Assembly (NCBI GenBank): GCA_035513215.1
Contig: DATKCK010000093.1
Span: 1 to 21,463 of the forward strand
DNA from: DATCZB01 sp035513215
Lineage (GTDB): Bacteria > Pseudomonadota > Gammaproteobacteria > Steroidobacterales > Rariloculaceae
Direction of reading: 5' to 3'
Length of the DNA stretch: 21,463 nt
Part shown: in pieces, positions 6,443 through 13,626 of the stretch
Layout: every line of letters begins with the position of its first letter
Position numbering within the stretch: position 1 is the stretch's first letter
The notes under the pieces: model-generated
Told to the model about the DNA's origin: nothing
The model's input: only the letters and a program-made list of their open reading frames with translations
Database searches by the model: none
Position numbers and translations under genes: made by a program

Positions 6443-7594
6443 ATGGCATGGGATGACGACAACAACAAGGATCCGTGGCGGTCGCGGGGCAACCAGGGAC
6501 CGGCGGACCTCGATGCTATCGTCAAGGATCTTCAGCGAAAGCTCCGCGGTTTCTTCGGCGGGCGAAACCGCGGTAACGGGTCGGGCCAGGGCGCCGGCCC
6601 CGGTCCCGGTCCCAAGGTCGGGTCCGGCATCGTGGCCTTCATCGTCGTCATCGCGCTCGGGCTGTGGTCGGCCACGGGCTTTTACATCGTCGACGAGGCC
6701 GAGCGCGCCATCGTGCTGCGCTTCGGCAAGTTCATGGATGTCTCGCAACCGGGCCTGCGCTGGCATCTGCCCTGGCCGATCGAGACCCGGTTTGCGATCA
6801 ATACCGAGGAGACGGTGACCTGGCCCTATCAGGGCAGCATGCTGACGCGCGACGAGAACATCGTCATCGTCAATCTGATCATTCAGTACCGCCGCACAGA
6901 CCCCGAGGCCTTCCTGTTCAGCCTGCGCGATCCCGAAGATACGATGCAGGACGTCACGGCGAGCGCGATCCGGGAGATCGTCGGCAAGAACGATCTCAAC
7001 TACATCCTGACCGACGGCCGCCTCGACATCGCCTCACAGGCGCTCGATCTCTTGCAGTCGACGCTCGATTCCTACAACACCGGGATCACGGTCTACGAGG
7101 TCAACCTGCAGGAGGCGCAGTTTCCCGAGGCCGTGCAGGAGAGCGTGCAGGATGTCGTCAGGGCCCGTGAGGACCAGGCGCGCTCCATTCTCGCAGCCGA
7201 GACCTACCGGAACCAGGTCCTGCCGAACGCCCGCGGCCAGGCGGCGAGGCAGCTCGAGGATGCCGAAGCCTATCGGGCGCAGGTCGTGGCCGATGCCGAG
7301 GGCGAGTCGCGCCGGTTCTCGCAGATCCTGGCCGAATATCAGAACGCGCCCGCAGTGACGCGGCAGCGTATGCATCTGGAGACGCTCGAGTACGTCCTTT
7401 CGAATTCGACCAAGGTCCTGCTCGATACCGAGGGCGGCAACAATCTGATGTACCTGCCGCTAGACCAGCTCATGCAACGCCGAAGCACAGGCGCCGCTCA
7501 GACGCAGACGAACCAGCCGGCGCTGCCGTCCGCCGTCAGCCCCTCGACCGGCAGCGGGTCGACGCTTCGCGACCCAACCAGCAGCCGGCGCTAG
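6443..7594 (+). CDS. hflK: FtsH protease modulator HflK
   Basis: A 383-residue band-7 (SPFH) protein that forms, with HflC, the large membrane-anchored assembly around the FtsH protease. The N-terminus has the family pattern (NNKDPWRSRGNQGPADLDAI), then a Gly/Pro-rich stretch (about 40-60), one membrane segment (about 62-81) and the SPFH domain starting at FYIVDEAERAIVLRFGKF. A long Ala/Glu/Arg-rich helix follows (about 235-295), and then a polar, low-complexity Ser/Thr/Gln tail (about 350-383). Length is somewhat below E. coli HflK (419). It is placed between hflX and hflC as in most gammaproteobacteria, and hflC starts 13 bp after it. Confidence 0.97.
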   Translation: MAWDDDNNKDPWRSRGNQGPADLDAIVKDLQRKLRGFFGGRNRGNGSGQGAGPGPGPKVGSGIVAFIVVIALGLWSATGFYIVDEAERAIVLRFGKFMDVSQPGLRWHLPWPIETRFAINTEETVTWPYQGSMLTRDENIVIVNLIIQYRRTDPEAFLFSLRDPEDTMQDVTASAIREIVGKNDLNYILTDGRLDIASQALDLLQSTLDSYNTGITVYEVNLQEAQFPEAVQESVQDVVRAREDQARSILAAETYRNQVLPNARGQAARQLEDAEAYRAQVVADAEGESRRFSQILAEYQNAPAVTRQRMHLETLEYVLSNSTKVLLDTEGGNNLMYLPLDQLMQRRSTGAAQTQTNQPALPSAVSPSTGSGSTLRDPTSSRR

Positions 7595-7607
7595 GACAGG
7601 TGAGATC

Positions 7608-8492
7608 ATGAGCCCGAGAATGAGTTTTTCGCTGATCGTCATCGTCGCCGTCGCGATCGTCGTCGGCATGTCGGTTTTCGTCGTCGACGAGCGCGAGCAT
7701 GCGCTCAAGTTTCAGCTCGGCGAGATCGTGCGGTCCGACTACGAGCCCGGCCTGCATTTCAAGTGGCCGTTGGTGCAGAATGTCGTCAAGTTTCCGAACC
7801 GGATTCTCAATTACGAGGATTCGGAGGAGCGGTTCCTGACGGGCGAGCAGAAAAATCTCGTCGTCGACTATTTCGTCACCTGGCGTGTCGTCGATCCCGC
7901 CCAGTACTACGTCTCGGTGCGGGCCGATGAGCGCGCGGCGGTCGACCGGCTGGCCGCCGTCGTCAAGGAAGGCATCAAGGCGGCGATCAGCCAGCGCGAC
8001 GTGCGCGACGTCGTCTCGGCTGAAAGATCCGAGCTGATGAACGACATGCTCACGGAAGTCCGCTCCCGCTCGCCCGAGCTCGGCATCCAGGTTGTCGACG
8101 TGCGCGTCAAGCGAATCGACCTGGAGACCGAAGTCAGCGAGTCGGTCTACGCGCGCATGCGCCAGGAGCGCAGCCGCACGGCCGAGGAGCTGCGCGCCGA
8201 GGGTAACGAGGAGGCCGAGCGGATCAGCGCCGACGCCGACCGGCAGCGCACCGTCATTCTTGCGGACGCACGCCGCGAGGCCGAGATCATTCGCGGCGCG
8301 GGCGATGCGACGGCTTCCAACACCTATGCGCAGGCCTACTCGGCGGACCCCGATTTCTATGCCTTCTACCGCAGCATGACGGCCTACCGGCAGTCGATCG
8401 GCGGGCCACAGGACGTGCTCGTGCTTCAACCCGACAGCGAGTTCTTCCGCTACCTGCAAAGTCAGTTCGGCGCCGAGGTGCTTGCCAACTAG
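7608..8492 (+). CDS. hflC: FtsH protease modulator HflC
   Basis: A 294-residue partner of HflK. An N-terminal membrane anchor (about 6-25) is followed by the SPFH domain (FVVDEREHALKFQLGEI onward). The family blocks RADERAAVDRL and RVKRIDLETEVSESVYARMRQERSRTAEE (about 165-193) precede the helical stalk. The C-terminal YAQAYSADPDFYAFYRSMTAY block (about 240-260) is typical of HflC. Start ATG is preceded by AGGTGA 4 bases upstream. The DUF2065 gene follows. Confidence 0.97.
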   Translation: MSPRMSFSLIVIVAVAIVVGMSVFVVDEREHALKFQLGEIVRSDYEPGLHFKWPLVQNVVKFPNRILNYEDSEERFLTGEQKNLVVDYFVTWRVVDPAQYYVSVRADERAAVDRLAAVVKEGIKAAISQRDVRDVVSAERSELMNDMLTEVRSRSPELGIQVVDVRVKRIDLETEVSESVYARMRQERSRTAEELRAEGNEEAERISADADRQRTVILADARREAEIIRGAGDATASNTYAQAYSADPDFYAFYRSMTAYRQSIGGPQDVLVLQPDSEFFRYLQSQFGAEVLAN

Positions 8493-8533
8493 ACCGGTCC
8501 GATTTCACGCGCTTCGATACGGAGGCTTTGGCT

Positions 8534-8725
8534 TTGGCCTGGGCAGACCTTTTTGCGGGCTTCGCCTTTTATCTGATCCTCGAGGGACTCCTGCCTTTCG
8601 TCTCTCCGCGCGGCTGGCGCCGCGGGCTGGCTGCCATGGCCGAGCTCAACGACGCGCAGCTGCGAGGCTTCGGTCTTGCGATCGTCGTCGTCGGTCTCGT
8701 CCTGCTGTTGCTGACCCGGAGTTGA
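8534..8725 (+). CDS. DUF2065 small inner-membrane protein (YjeT-like)
   Basis: A 63-residue protein with two membrane segments (about 6-22 and 45-61) joined by a short loop (PRGWRRGLAAMAELNDAQLRG). This is the DUF2065 pattern, commonly encoded between hflC and purA. Its function is unknown; the neighbourhood suggests a link to the HflKC/FtsH membrane machinery, but that is inference. Two in-frame TTG codons are possible starts, 8528 and 8534. The second is preferred because GGAGG (8521-8525) lies 8 bases before it and only 2 bases before the first. No ATG gives a full protein. purA begins 2 bp after the stop. The hisZ gene often found between hflC and purA in other proteobacteria is absent. 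Confidence 0.88.
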   Translation: MAWADLFAGFAFYLILEGLLPFVSPRGWRRGLAAMAELNDAQLRGFGLAIVVVGLVLLLLTRS

Positions 8726-8727
8726 GC

Positions 8728-10023
8728 ATGGGCCGTAACGTCGTCGCAATCGGCACGCAATGGGGAGACGAAGGCAAAGGCGCCGTCGTCGATGTGCTCG
8801 CCGATCGGGTTGCGGCCGTGGTCCGATTCCAGGGCGGGCACAACGCGGGGCACACGCTCGTCATCAACGGCGTCAAGACCGTGCTGCACCTGATCCCGTC
8901 GGGCATCCTGCGCGAAGGCGTGATCTGCCTGATCGGCAACGGTGTCGTCGTCGCGCCCGATGCGCTGATGACCGAGATCGACACGCTCGGCGCGCGCGGC
9001 GTGCCGGTCTCCGATCGCCTGATCCTGTCGGCGGCCTGCCCGCTGATCCTGTCGTCGCACGTCGCGCTCGATGCGGCGCGTGAGAAGATGAGCGGCGCGG
9101 GCGCCATCGGCACGACGGGCCGCGGCATCGGCCCGGCCTACGAGGACAAGATTGCGCGCCGCGCGATCCGCGCCTCACACCTGCTTTCACCCGATCGCCT
9201 GAAGGAGAGGCTCGATGCGTTGCTCGACCTGCACAATTTCCTGTTGACGCGCTATTACCACTGCGATGCCGTCGATGCGAGCGCGGAGCTCGATCGGCTG
9301 CTTTCGCTCGGCGAGCGCGTGCGGCCGATGATCGGCGACGTCACCGAGACGCTCAGGCAGCTCGCAGCCGACGGCCGCAACGTGCTCTTCGAAGGGGCGC
9401 AGGGCGCAATGCTCGATATCGACCTCGGCACCTATCCGTTCGTGACGTCGTCGAATACGACGGTCGGCGGCGCGCTGGCAGGTACGGGTGTCGGGCCGAC
9501 GGCGATCGACTACGTGCTCGGCATCGTCAAGGCCTACACGACGCGCGTCGGGGCGGGTCCGTTCCCGACTGAGCTCTTCGATGACACGGGGCGGCATCTC
9601 GCCGAGGTCGGCCGCGAGTTCGGCGCGACGACAGGGCGCCCGCGCCGCTGCGGCTGGTTCGACGCCGTGCTGCTCAGACGCGCCGCTTTCACGAACGGGC
9701 TGTCGGCGCTCTGCGTCACGAAGCTCGACGTGCTCGACGGCCTGCCCGAGATCAAGATTTGCACAGGATATGAGCTCGACGGCACCAGGCTCGAGCGGCC
9801 GCCGCTCGAGCCCGAGCGCTACGAGGATTGCGATCCGATCTACGAGTCGCTGCCCGGATGGTCGACGCCGACGGCCGGCGTGACGGACTTCGAGGCGCTG
9901 CCGCGCGAGGCGCGGCGCTATCTCGAGCGCCTGGAGGCCCTGCTCGGGATTCCCGTCGACATCGTGTCGACGGGCCCGGGACGCGAGGCCATCATCGTCA
10001 GGCGTCACCCGTTCGATACCTGA
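8728..10023 (+). CDS. purA: Adenylosuccinate synthetase
   Basis: A 431-residue enzyme that joins IMP and aspartate with GTP to give adenylosuccinate, the first committed step to AMP. Clear motifs are GTQWGDEGKG (Asp13, Lys16), GGHNAGHTLV with catalytic His41, GTTGRGIGPAYEDK, the IMP-contacting VLFEGAQGAMLDIDLGTYP, SSNTTVGG, and TTGRPRRCGWFD before the C-terminal base-recognition region TKLDVLDGL. Length matches the family. ATG at 8728 is 2 bp after the DUF2065 stop, so the two are probably translationally coupled. The frame continues upstream, but homology begins at MGRNVVAIGTQWG. Confidence 0.99.
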   Translation: MGRNVVAIGTQWGDEGKGAVVDVLADRVAAVVRFQGGHNAGHTLVINGVKTVLHLIPSGILREGVICLIGNGVVVAPDALMTEIDTLGARGVPVSDRLILSAACPLILSSHVALDAAREKMSGAGAIGTTGRGIGPAYEDKIARRAIRASHLLSPDRLKERLDALLDLHNFLLTRYYHCDAVDASAELDRLLSLGERVRPMIGDVTETLRQLAADGRNVLFEGAQGAMLDIDLGTYPFVTSSNTTVGGALAGTGVGPTAIDYVLGIVKAYTTRVGAGPFPTELFDDTGRHLAEVGREFGATTGRPRRCGWFDAVLLRRAAFTNGLSALCVTKLDVLDGLPEIKICTGYELDGTRLERPPLEPERYEDCDPIYESLPGWSTPTAGVTDFEALPREARRYLERLEALLGIPVDIVSTGPGREAIIVRRHPFDT

Positions 10024-10041
10024 CCTCTCTTCGAGCAACGT

Positions 10042-10587
10042 ATGACCCGGCCGAAGCCATGGCGCGAGATCCGACGCGAGCATCTCCTCGATTGCCGCAT
10101 CTTCGAGATCGAGCGCTCGGTTGCGAAGTCGCCCGTCGACGGTTCCGAGCACGATTACTTTCGCGTGCTGAGCCCGGACTGGGTGCAGATCATTCCGGTG
10201 ACCGCGGCCGGCGAGATCGTCATGGTGCGCCAGTTTCGTCACGGCTCATCGAGCGTCGTGCTCGAGATTCCGGGCGGCCTCGTCGACCCGGGCGAGGAAC
10301 CCGCGGCTGCCGCGGCCAGGGAATGTCTCGAAGAAACCGGCTACCGCGCCGATTCCGTGCAGCCGATGGCCGCGCTGAATCCGAACCCGGCGATCCACGC
10401 GCATCGGCTGCACGCGTTCCTCGCGCGCGACGTCACGAAGGTCGGCGAGATTCAGAACACGGCGACCGAGCACACCGAGGTCGAGCTCGTGCGGCTTGCG
10501 GATTTGCCCGGACGCTTGCGTGCCGGCGACATCGACCACGCGCTGATCGCCTGCACGCTCTGGCAGTACCTGTACGATTACGCGTAA
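10042..10587 (+). CDS. Nudix hydrolase (ADP-ribose pyrophosphatase-like)
   Basis: A 181-residue Nudix protein. The Nudix box is complete, running from GGLVDPGEE to RECLEETGY (about residues 73-100), and follows GX5EX7REUXEEXGU. The context before it (FRHGSSSVVLEIPGG) is the E-[IV]-P-[AG]-G pattern seen in ADP-ribose and nucleotide-sugar pyrophosphatases. A Pro- and Asn-containing block after the box (AALNPNPAIHAHRLHAFLA) resembles the substrate loop of that group. The exact substrate cannot be read from sequence; ADP-ribose, NADH or a GDP-sugar are the likely classes. It lies 18 bp after purA and 12 bp before pntA, so it probably shares their transcript. Confidence 0.92.
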   Translation: MTRPKPWREIRREHLLDCRIFEIERSVAKSPVDGSEHDYFRVLSPDWVQIIPVTAAGEIVMVRQFRHGSSSVVLEIPGGLVDPGEEPAAAAARECLEETGYRADSVQPMAALNPNPAIHAHRLHAFLARDVTKVGEIQNTATEHTEVELVRLADLPGRLRAGDIDHALIACTLWQYLYDYA

Positions 10588-10599
10588 CCTAAGCATCCA

Positions 10600-12162
10600 A
10601 TGCGAATCGGCGTCCCCAAAGAGATTCATCCCGGCGAAAGGCGCGTGGCGACGACGCCCCGCGTCGTCGCCGATCTGATCGGTCTCGGCTTCGATGTCAG
10701 CGTCGAGACGGGCGCGGGCGAGGCCGCGAGCTTCACCGACGAAAGCTACGCGGCCGCCGGCGCCACGATCGAGGCTTCGGCGCACGGTCTCTGGGATCGA
10801 AGCGATATCCTGCTCAAGGTGCGGGCGCCCGAGATCCATTCCGAGCACGCCTACGACGAGGTCGATTACTTTCACGCCGGTCAGGCCCTGATCGGCTTTC
10901 TCTGGCCCGGCCAGAATTCCGAGCTTTTGCAGCGCCTTGCCGGTCGCGGCGTCACGGCGCTCGCGATCGACAGCGTGCCGCGGATCTCGCGCGCGCAGAA
11001 GCTCGATGCGCTCTCGTCGATGTCGAACATCGCCGGTTACCGCGCGGTCGTCGAGGCGGCGCAGCATTACGGACGATTCCTCGGCGGGCAGATCACGGCG
11101 GCCGGGCGCATCGAGCCCGCGCGCGTGCTCGTGATCGGCGCCGGCGTCGCGGGCCTCGCGGCGATCGGCGCGGCAAAGAGCATGGGCGCCATCGTTCGCG
11201 CCTTCGACACGAGGCTCGAGGTCGCCGAGCAGATCGAGAGCCTGAATGCCGAGTTTCTCGAGCTCGACTTCGAGGAGGAGGGGTCAGGCGCGGGCGGTTA
11301 CGCGAAGGTGATGAGCAAGGAGTTCATCGATGCCGAGATGGCGCTCTTTCGCGCGCAGGCCGAGGAAGTCGACATCATCATCACGACGGCGCTGATTCCG
11401 GGCAAGCCCGCGCCGAAGCTGATCACGGCCGATATGGTCCGCGCGATGAAGCGGGGCAGCGTTATCGTCGACCTCGCGGCAGAACAGGGCGGCAACTGCG
11501 AGCTGACCGTGCCCGGCCAGATCTCGGTCGCCGACGGCGTGACGCTGATCGGCTATACCGATATGCCGTCGCGGCTCAGCAACCAGGCAAGCGAGCTTTA
11601 CGCGACGAACTTGAAGCACCTCGTCGCCGAGCTTTGCCCGGACAAGAACGGTTCCCTCGTCGTCGACATGGACGACGAGGTCATCCGCAGCGCGACGGTC
11701 GTCAAGGACGGCGAGGTGACCTGGCCGCCGCCGCAGAAGCCGGCGGCGAAGCCAGCGCCGCCCCGGCCTGAGCCTGCAAGGCCCGAGCCGGCCGCGCCCG
11801 CGAAAGCCGCGCGCGCGCCGGCCTGGGTCGGCCCCGCGGTCATGCTCGGTCTCGGCGCCGTGCTGCTCGCGCTCGTCGGCGCGACGGCGCCGCCGTCGTT
11901 CGTCGATCACTTCACCGTGTTCGTGCTTGCCTGCTTCGTCGGCTATATGGTCGTCTGGAACGTCACGCCGTCGCTGCACACGCCGCTGATGAGCGTGACC
12001 AATGCGATCTCGAGCATCATCATCATCGGCGCGCTGCTTCAGATCAGCGCCGAGGACAGGCTCATTGCCGGCATCGCCGGCTTCGTCGTCCTGATCACGG
12101 CCGTCAATATTTTCGGCGGCTTCGGCGTCACCCGGCGCATGCTCGCCATGTTCAGGAAGTAG
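10600..12162 (+). CDS. pntA: NAD(P) transhydrogenase subunit alpha
   Basis: A 520-residue alpha subunit of the proton-translocating transhydrogenase, which uses the proton gradient to reduce NADP+ with NADH. Domain I begins with MRIGVPKEIHPGERRVATTP and has the NAD-binding turn GAGVAGLAA (Gly180, Gly182, Gly185) followed by MGAIVRAFDTR. A Pro/Ala/Glu-rich linker (about 378-407) leads to the membrane part from AWVGPAVMLGL (408 onward), with four hydrophobic segments. The single-chain form resembles E. coli PntA (510 residues) and differs from the split PntAA/PntAB of alphaproteobacteria. Start ATG has no strong ribosome binding site. pntB follows after 8 bp. Confidence 0.98.
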   Translation: MRIGVPKEIHPGERRVATTPRVVADLIGLGFDVSVETGAGEAASFTDESYAAAGATIEASAHGLWDRSDILLKVRAPEIHSEHAYDEVDYFHAGQALIGFLWPGQNSELLQRLAGRGVTALAIDSVPRISRAQKLDALSSMSNIAGYRAVVEAAQHYGRFLGGQITAAGRIEPARVLVIGAGVAGLAAIGAAKSMGAIVRAFDTRLEVAEQIESLNAEFLELDFEEEGSGAGGYAKVMSKEFIDAEMALFRAQAEEVDIIITTALIPGKPAPKLITADMVRAMKRGSVIVDLAAEQGGNCELTVPGQISVADGVTLIGYTDMPSRLSNQASELYATNLKHLVAELCPDKNGSLVVDMDDEVIRSATVVKDGEVTWPPPQKPAAKPAPPRPEPARPEPAAPAKAARAPAWVGPAVMLGLGAVLLALVGATAPPSFVDHFTVFVLACFVGYMVVWNVTPSLHTPLMSVTNAISSIIIIGALLQISAEDRLIAGIAGFVVLITAVNIFGGFGVTRRMLAMFRK

Positions 12163-12170
12163 CGGGGCGA

Positions 12171-13616
12171 ATGACCGACGGACTCGTCACCGCGGCCTAT
12201 CTCGGGGCGACGATCCTCTTCATCCTCGCGCTCGGCGGTTTAAGTCACCAGGAAACAGCGCGCCGCGGCAACCTCTATGGGATGCTCGGAATGAGCATCG
12301 CGCTCGTCGCCACCGTGCTCGGCAGAGTCACAGCGAACTACGCGTTGCTCGGGGTGGGGCTCGTGCTCGGCGGCGCGATCGGTATCGCGCTCGCGCGCCG
12401 CGTGCAGATGACGCAGATGCCGGAGCTCGTCGCGATCCTTCACAGTCTCGTCGGCCTCGCGGCCGTGCTCGTCGGGTTCGCGAGCTTCATGGGATCGTCC
12501 GAGGCCTTCGTCGGTGCGGAGAAGACGATTCACGACATCGAGACGTATCTCGGCATATTGATCGGCGCGGTGACGTTCTCGGGATCGGTCATCGCCTGGG
12601 GCAAGCTCAGCGGGAAGATCGGCGGCAAGCCGCTGGCCCTGCCGGCGCGGCACTGGCTCAATCTCGCGCTGCTGATTCTCGCGATCTGGCTCGGCGTCGC
12701 GTTCGTCAGGGCGGCGCCGGCCGGGGATCTCGCGGGCCTCGATGCGCTGATCATCATGACGGTCGTCGCGCTCGCCTTCGGCGTGCACATGGTCATGGCC
12801 ATCGGCGGCGCCGACATGCCGGTCGTCATCTCGATGCTGAACAGCTATTCGGGCTGGGCCGCATCGGCGACCGGCTTCATGCTCGGCAACGACCTCCTGA
12901 TCGTGACCGGCGCGCTGGTCGGGTCGAGCGGCGCGATCCTAAGCTACATCATGTGCCGCGCGATGAACCGGCGCTTCCTCGCCGTCATCGCCGGCGGCTT
13001 CGGCACCTCGGGCGCAGGCTTCGCGGCCGGCGAGGCAGGTGGTGAAGCGACACCGATCGAGCCCGAGGAAGCCGCGGCGCTGCTCGCAGAAGCGAAGGAC
13101 GTCATGATCGTCCCGGGCTACGGCATGGCCGTCGCGCAGGCGCAGCACGCCGTGTTCGAGCTGATCAAGGCGCTGCGCGAGCGCGGTGTCACGGTTCGCT
13201 TCGGCATCCATCCGGTCGCGGGCCGGATGCCCGGCCATATGAACGTGCTGCTCGCCGAAGCCAACGTGCCCTACGACATCGTTTTCGAGCTCGACGAGAT
13301 CAACGACGACTTCCCCGACGTCGACGTCTCGATCGTGATCGGCGCGAACGACATCGTCAATCCGTCGGCCCAGGAGGTGCCGGACAGCCCGATCGCCGGG
13401 ATGCCCGTGCTCGAGGTCTGGAAGGGCAAGCATACGATCGTGCTGAAGCGAAGCATGGCGACTGGCTACGCCGGCGTCGAGAATCCGCTCTTTTACAAGG
13501 AAAACACGCGCATGCTCTTCGGCGACGCGCGCGCGAGCCTAGGGGCCCTGCTCCGCGCGCTCGAGTCCGAGGGACTTTCCGAAGCTCGCCTGGCCTCGAA
13601 AATCCCCAGTCGATAG
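12171..13616 (+). CDS. pntB: NAD(P) transhydrogenase subunit beta
   Basis: A 481-residue beta subunit. The N-terminal half is a multi-span membrane domain (residues about 1-280, including ALGGLSHQETARRGNLYGMLGM and the helices around ADMPVVISMLNSYSGWA) that forms the proton channel with PntA. The soluble NADP(H)-binding domain III starts near residue 300, with VPGYGMAVAQAQ (Gly316-Tyr317-Gly318), HPVAGRMPGHMNVLLAEA, the GANDIVNP block and KRSMATGYAGVENPLF. E. coli PntB is 462 residues; the extra length lies mainly in a Gly/Ala/Glu-rich connector before domain III. Only 10 bp separate its stop from the next gene. Confidence 0.98.
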   Translation: MTDGLVTAAYLGATILFILALGGLSHQETARRGNLYGMLGMSIALVATVLGRVTANYALLGVGLVLGGAIGIALARRVQMTQMPELVAILHSLVGLAAVLVGFASFMGSSEAFVGAEKTIHDIETYLGILIGAVTFSGSVIAWGKLSGKIGGKPLALPARHWLNLALLILAIWLGVAFVRAAPAGDLAGLDALIIMTVVALAFGVHMVMAIGGADMPVVISMLNSYSGWAASATGFMLGNDLLIVTGALVGSSGAILSYIMCRAMNRRFLAVIAGGFGTSGAGFAAGEAGGEATPIEPEEAAALLAEAKDVMIVPGYGMAVAQAQHAVFELIKALRERGVTVRFGIHPVAGRMPGHMNVLLAEANVPYDIVFELDEINDDFPDVDVSIVIGANDIVNPSAQEVPDSPIAGMPVLEVWKGKHTIVLKRSMATGYAGVENPLFYKENTRMLFGDARASLGALLRALESEGLSEARLASKIPSR

Positions 13617-13626
13617 AATTCCGGGA

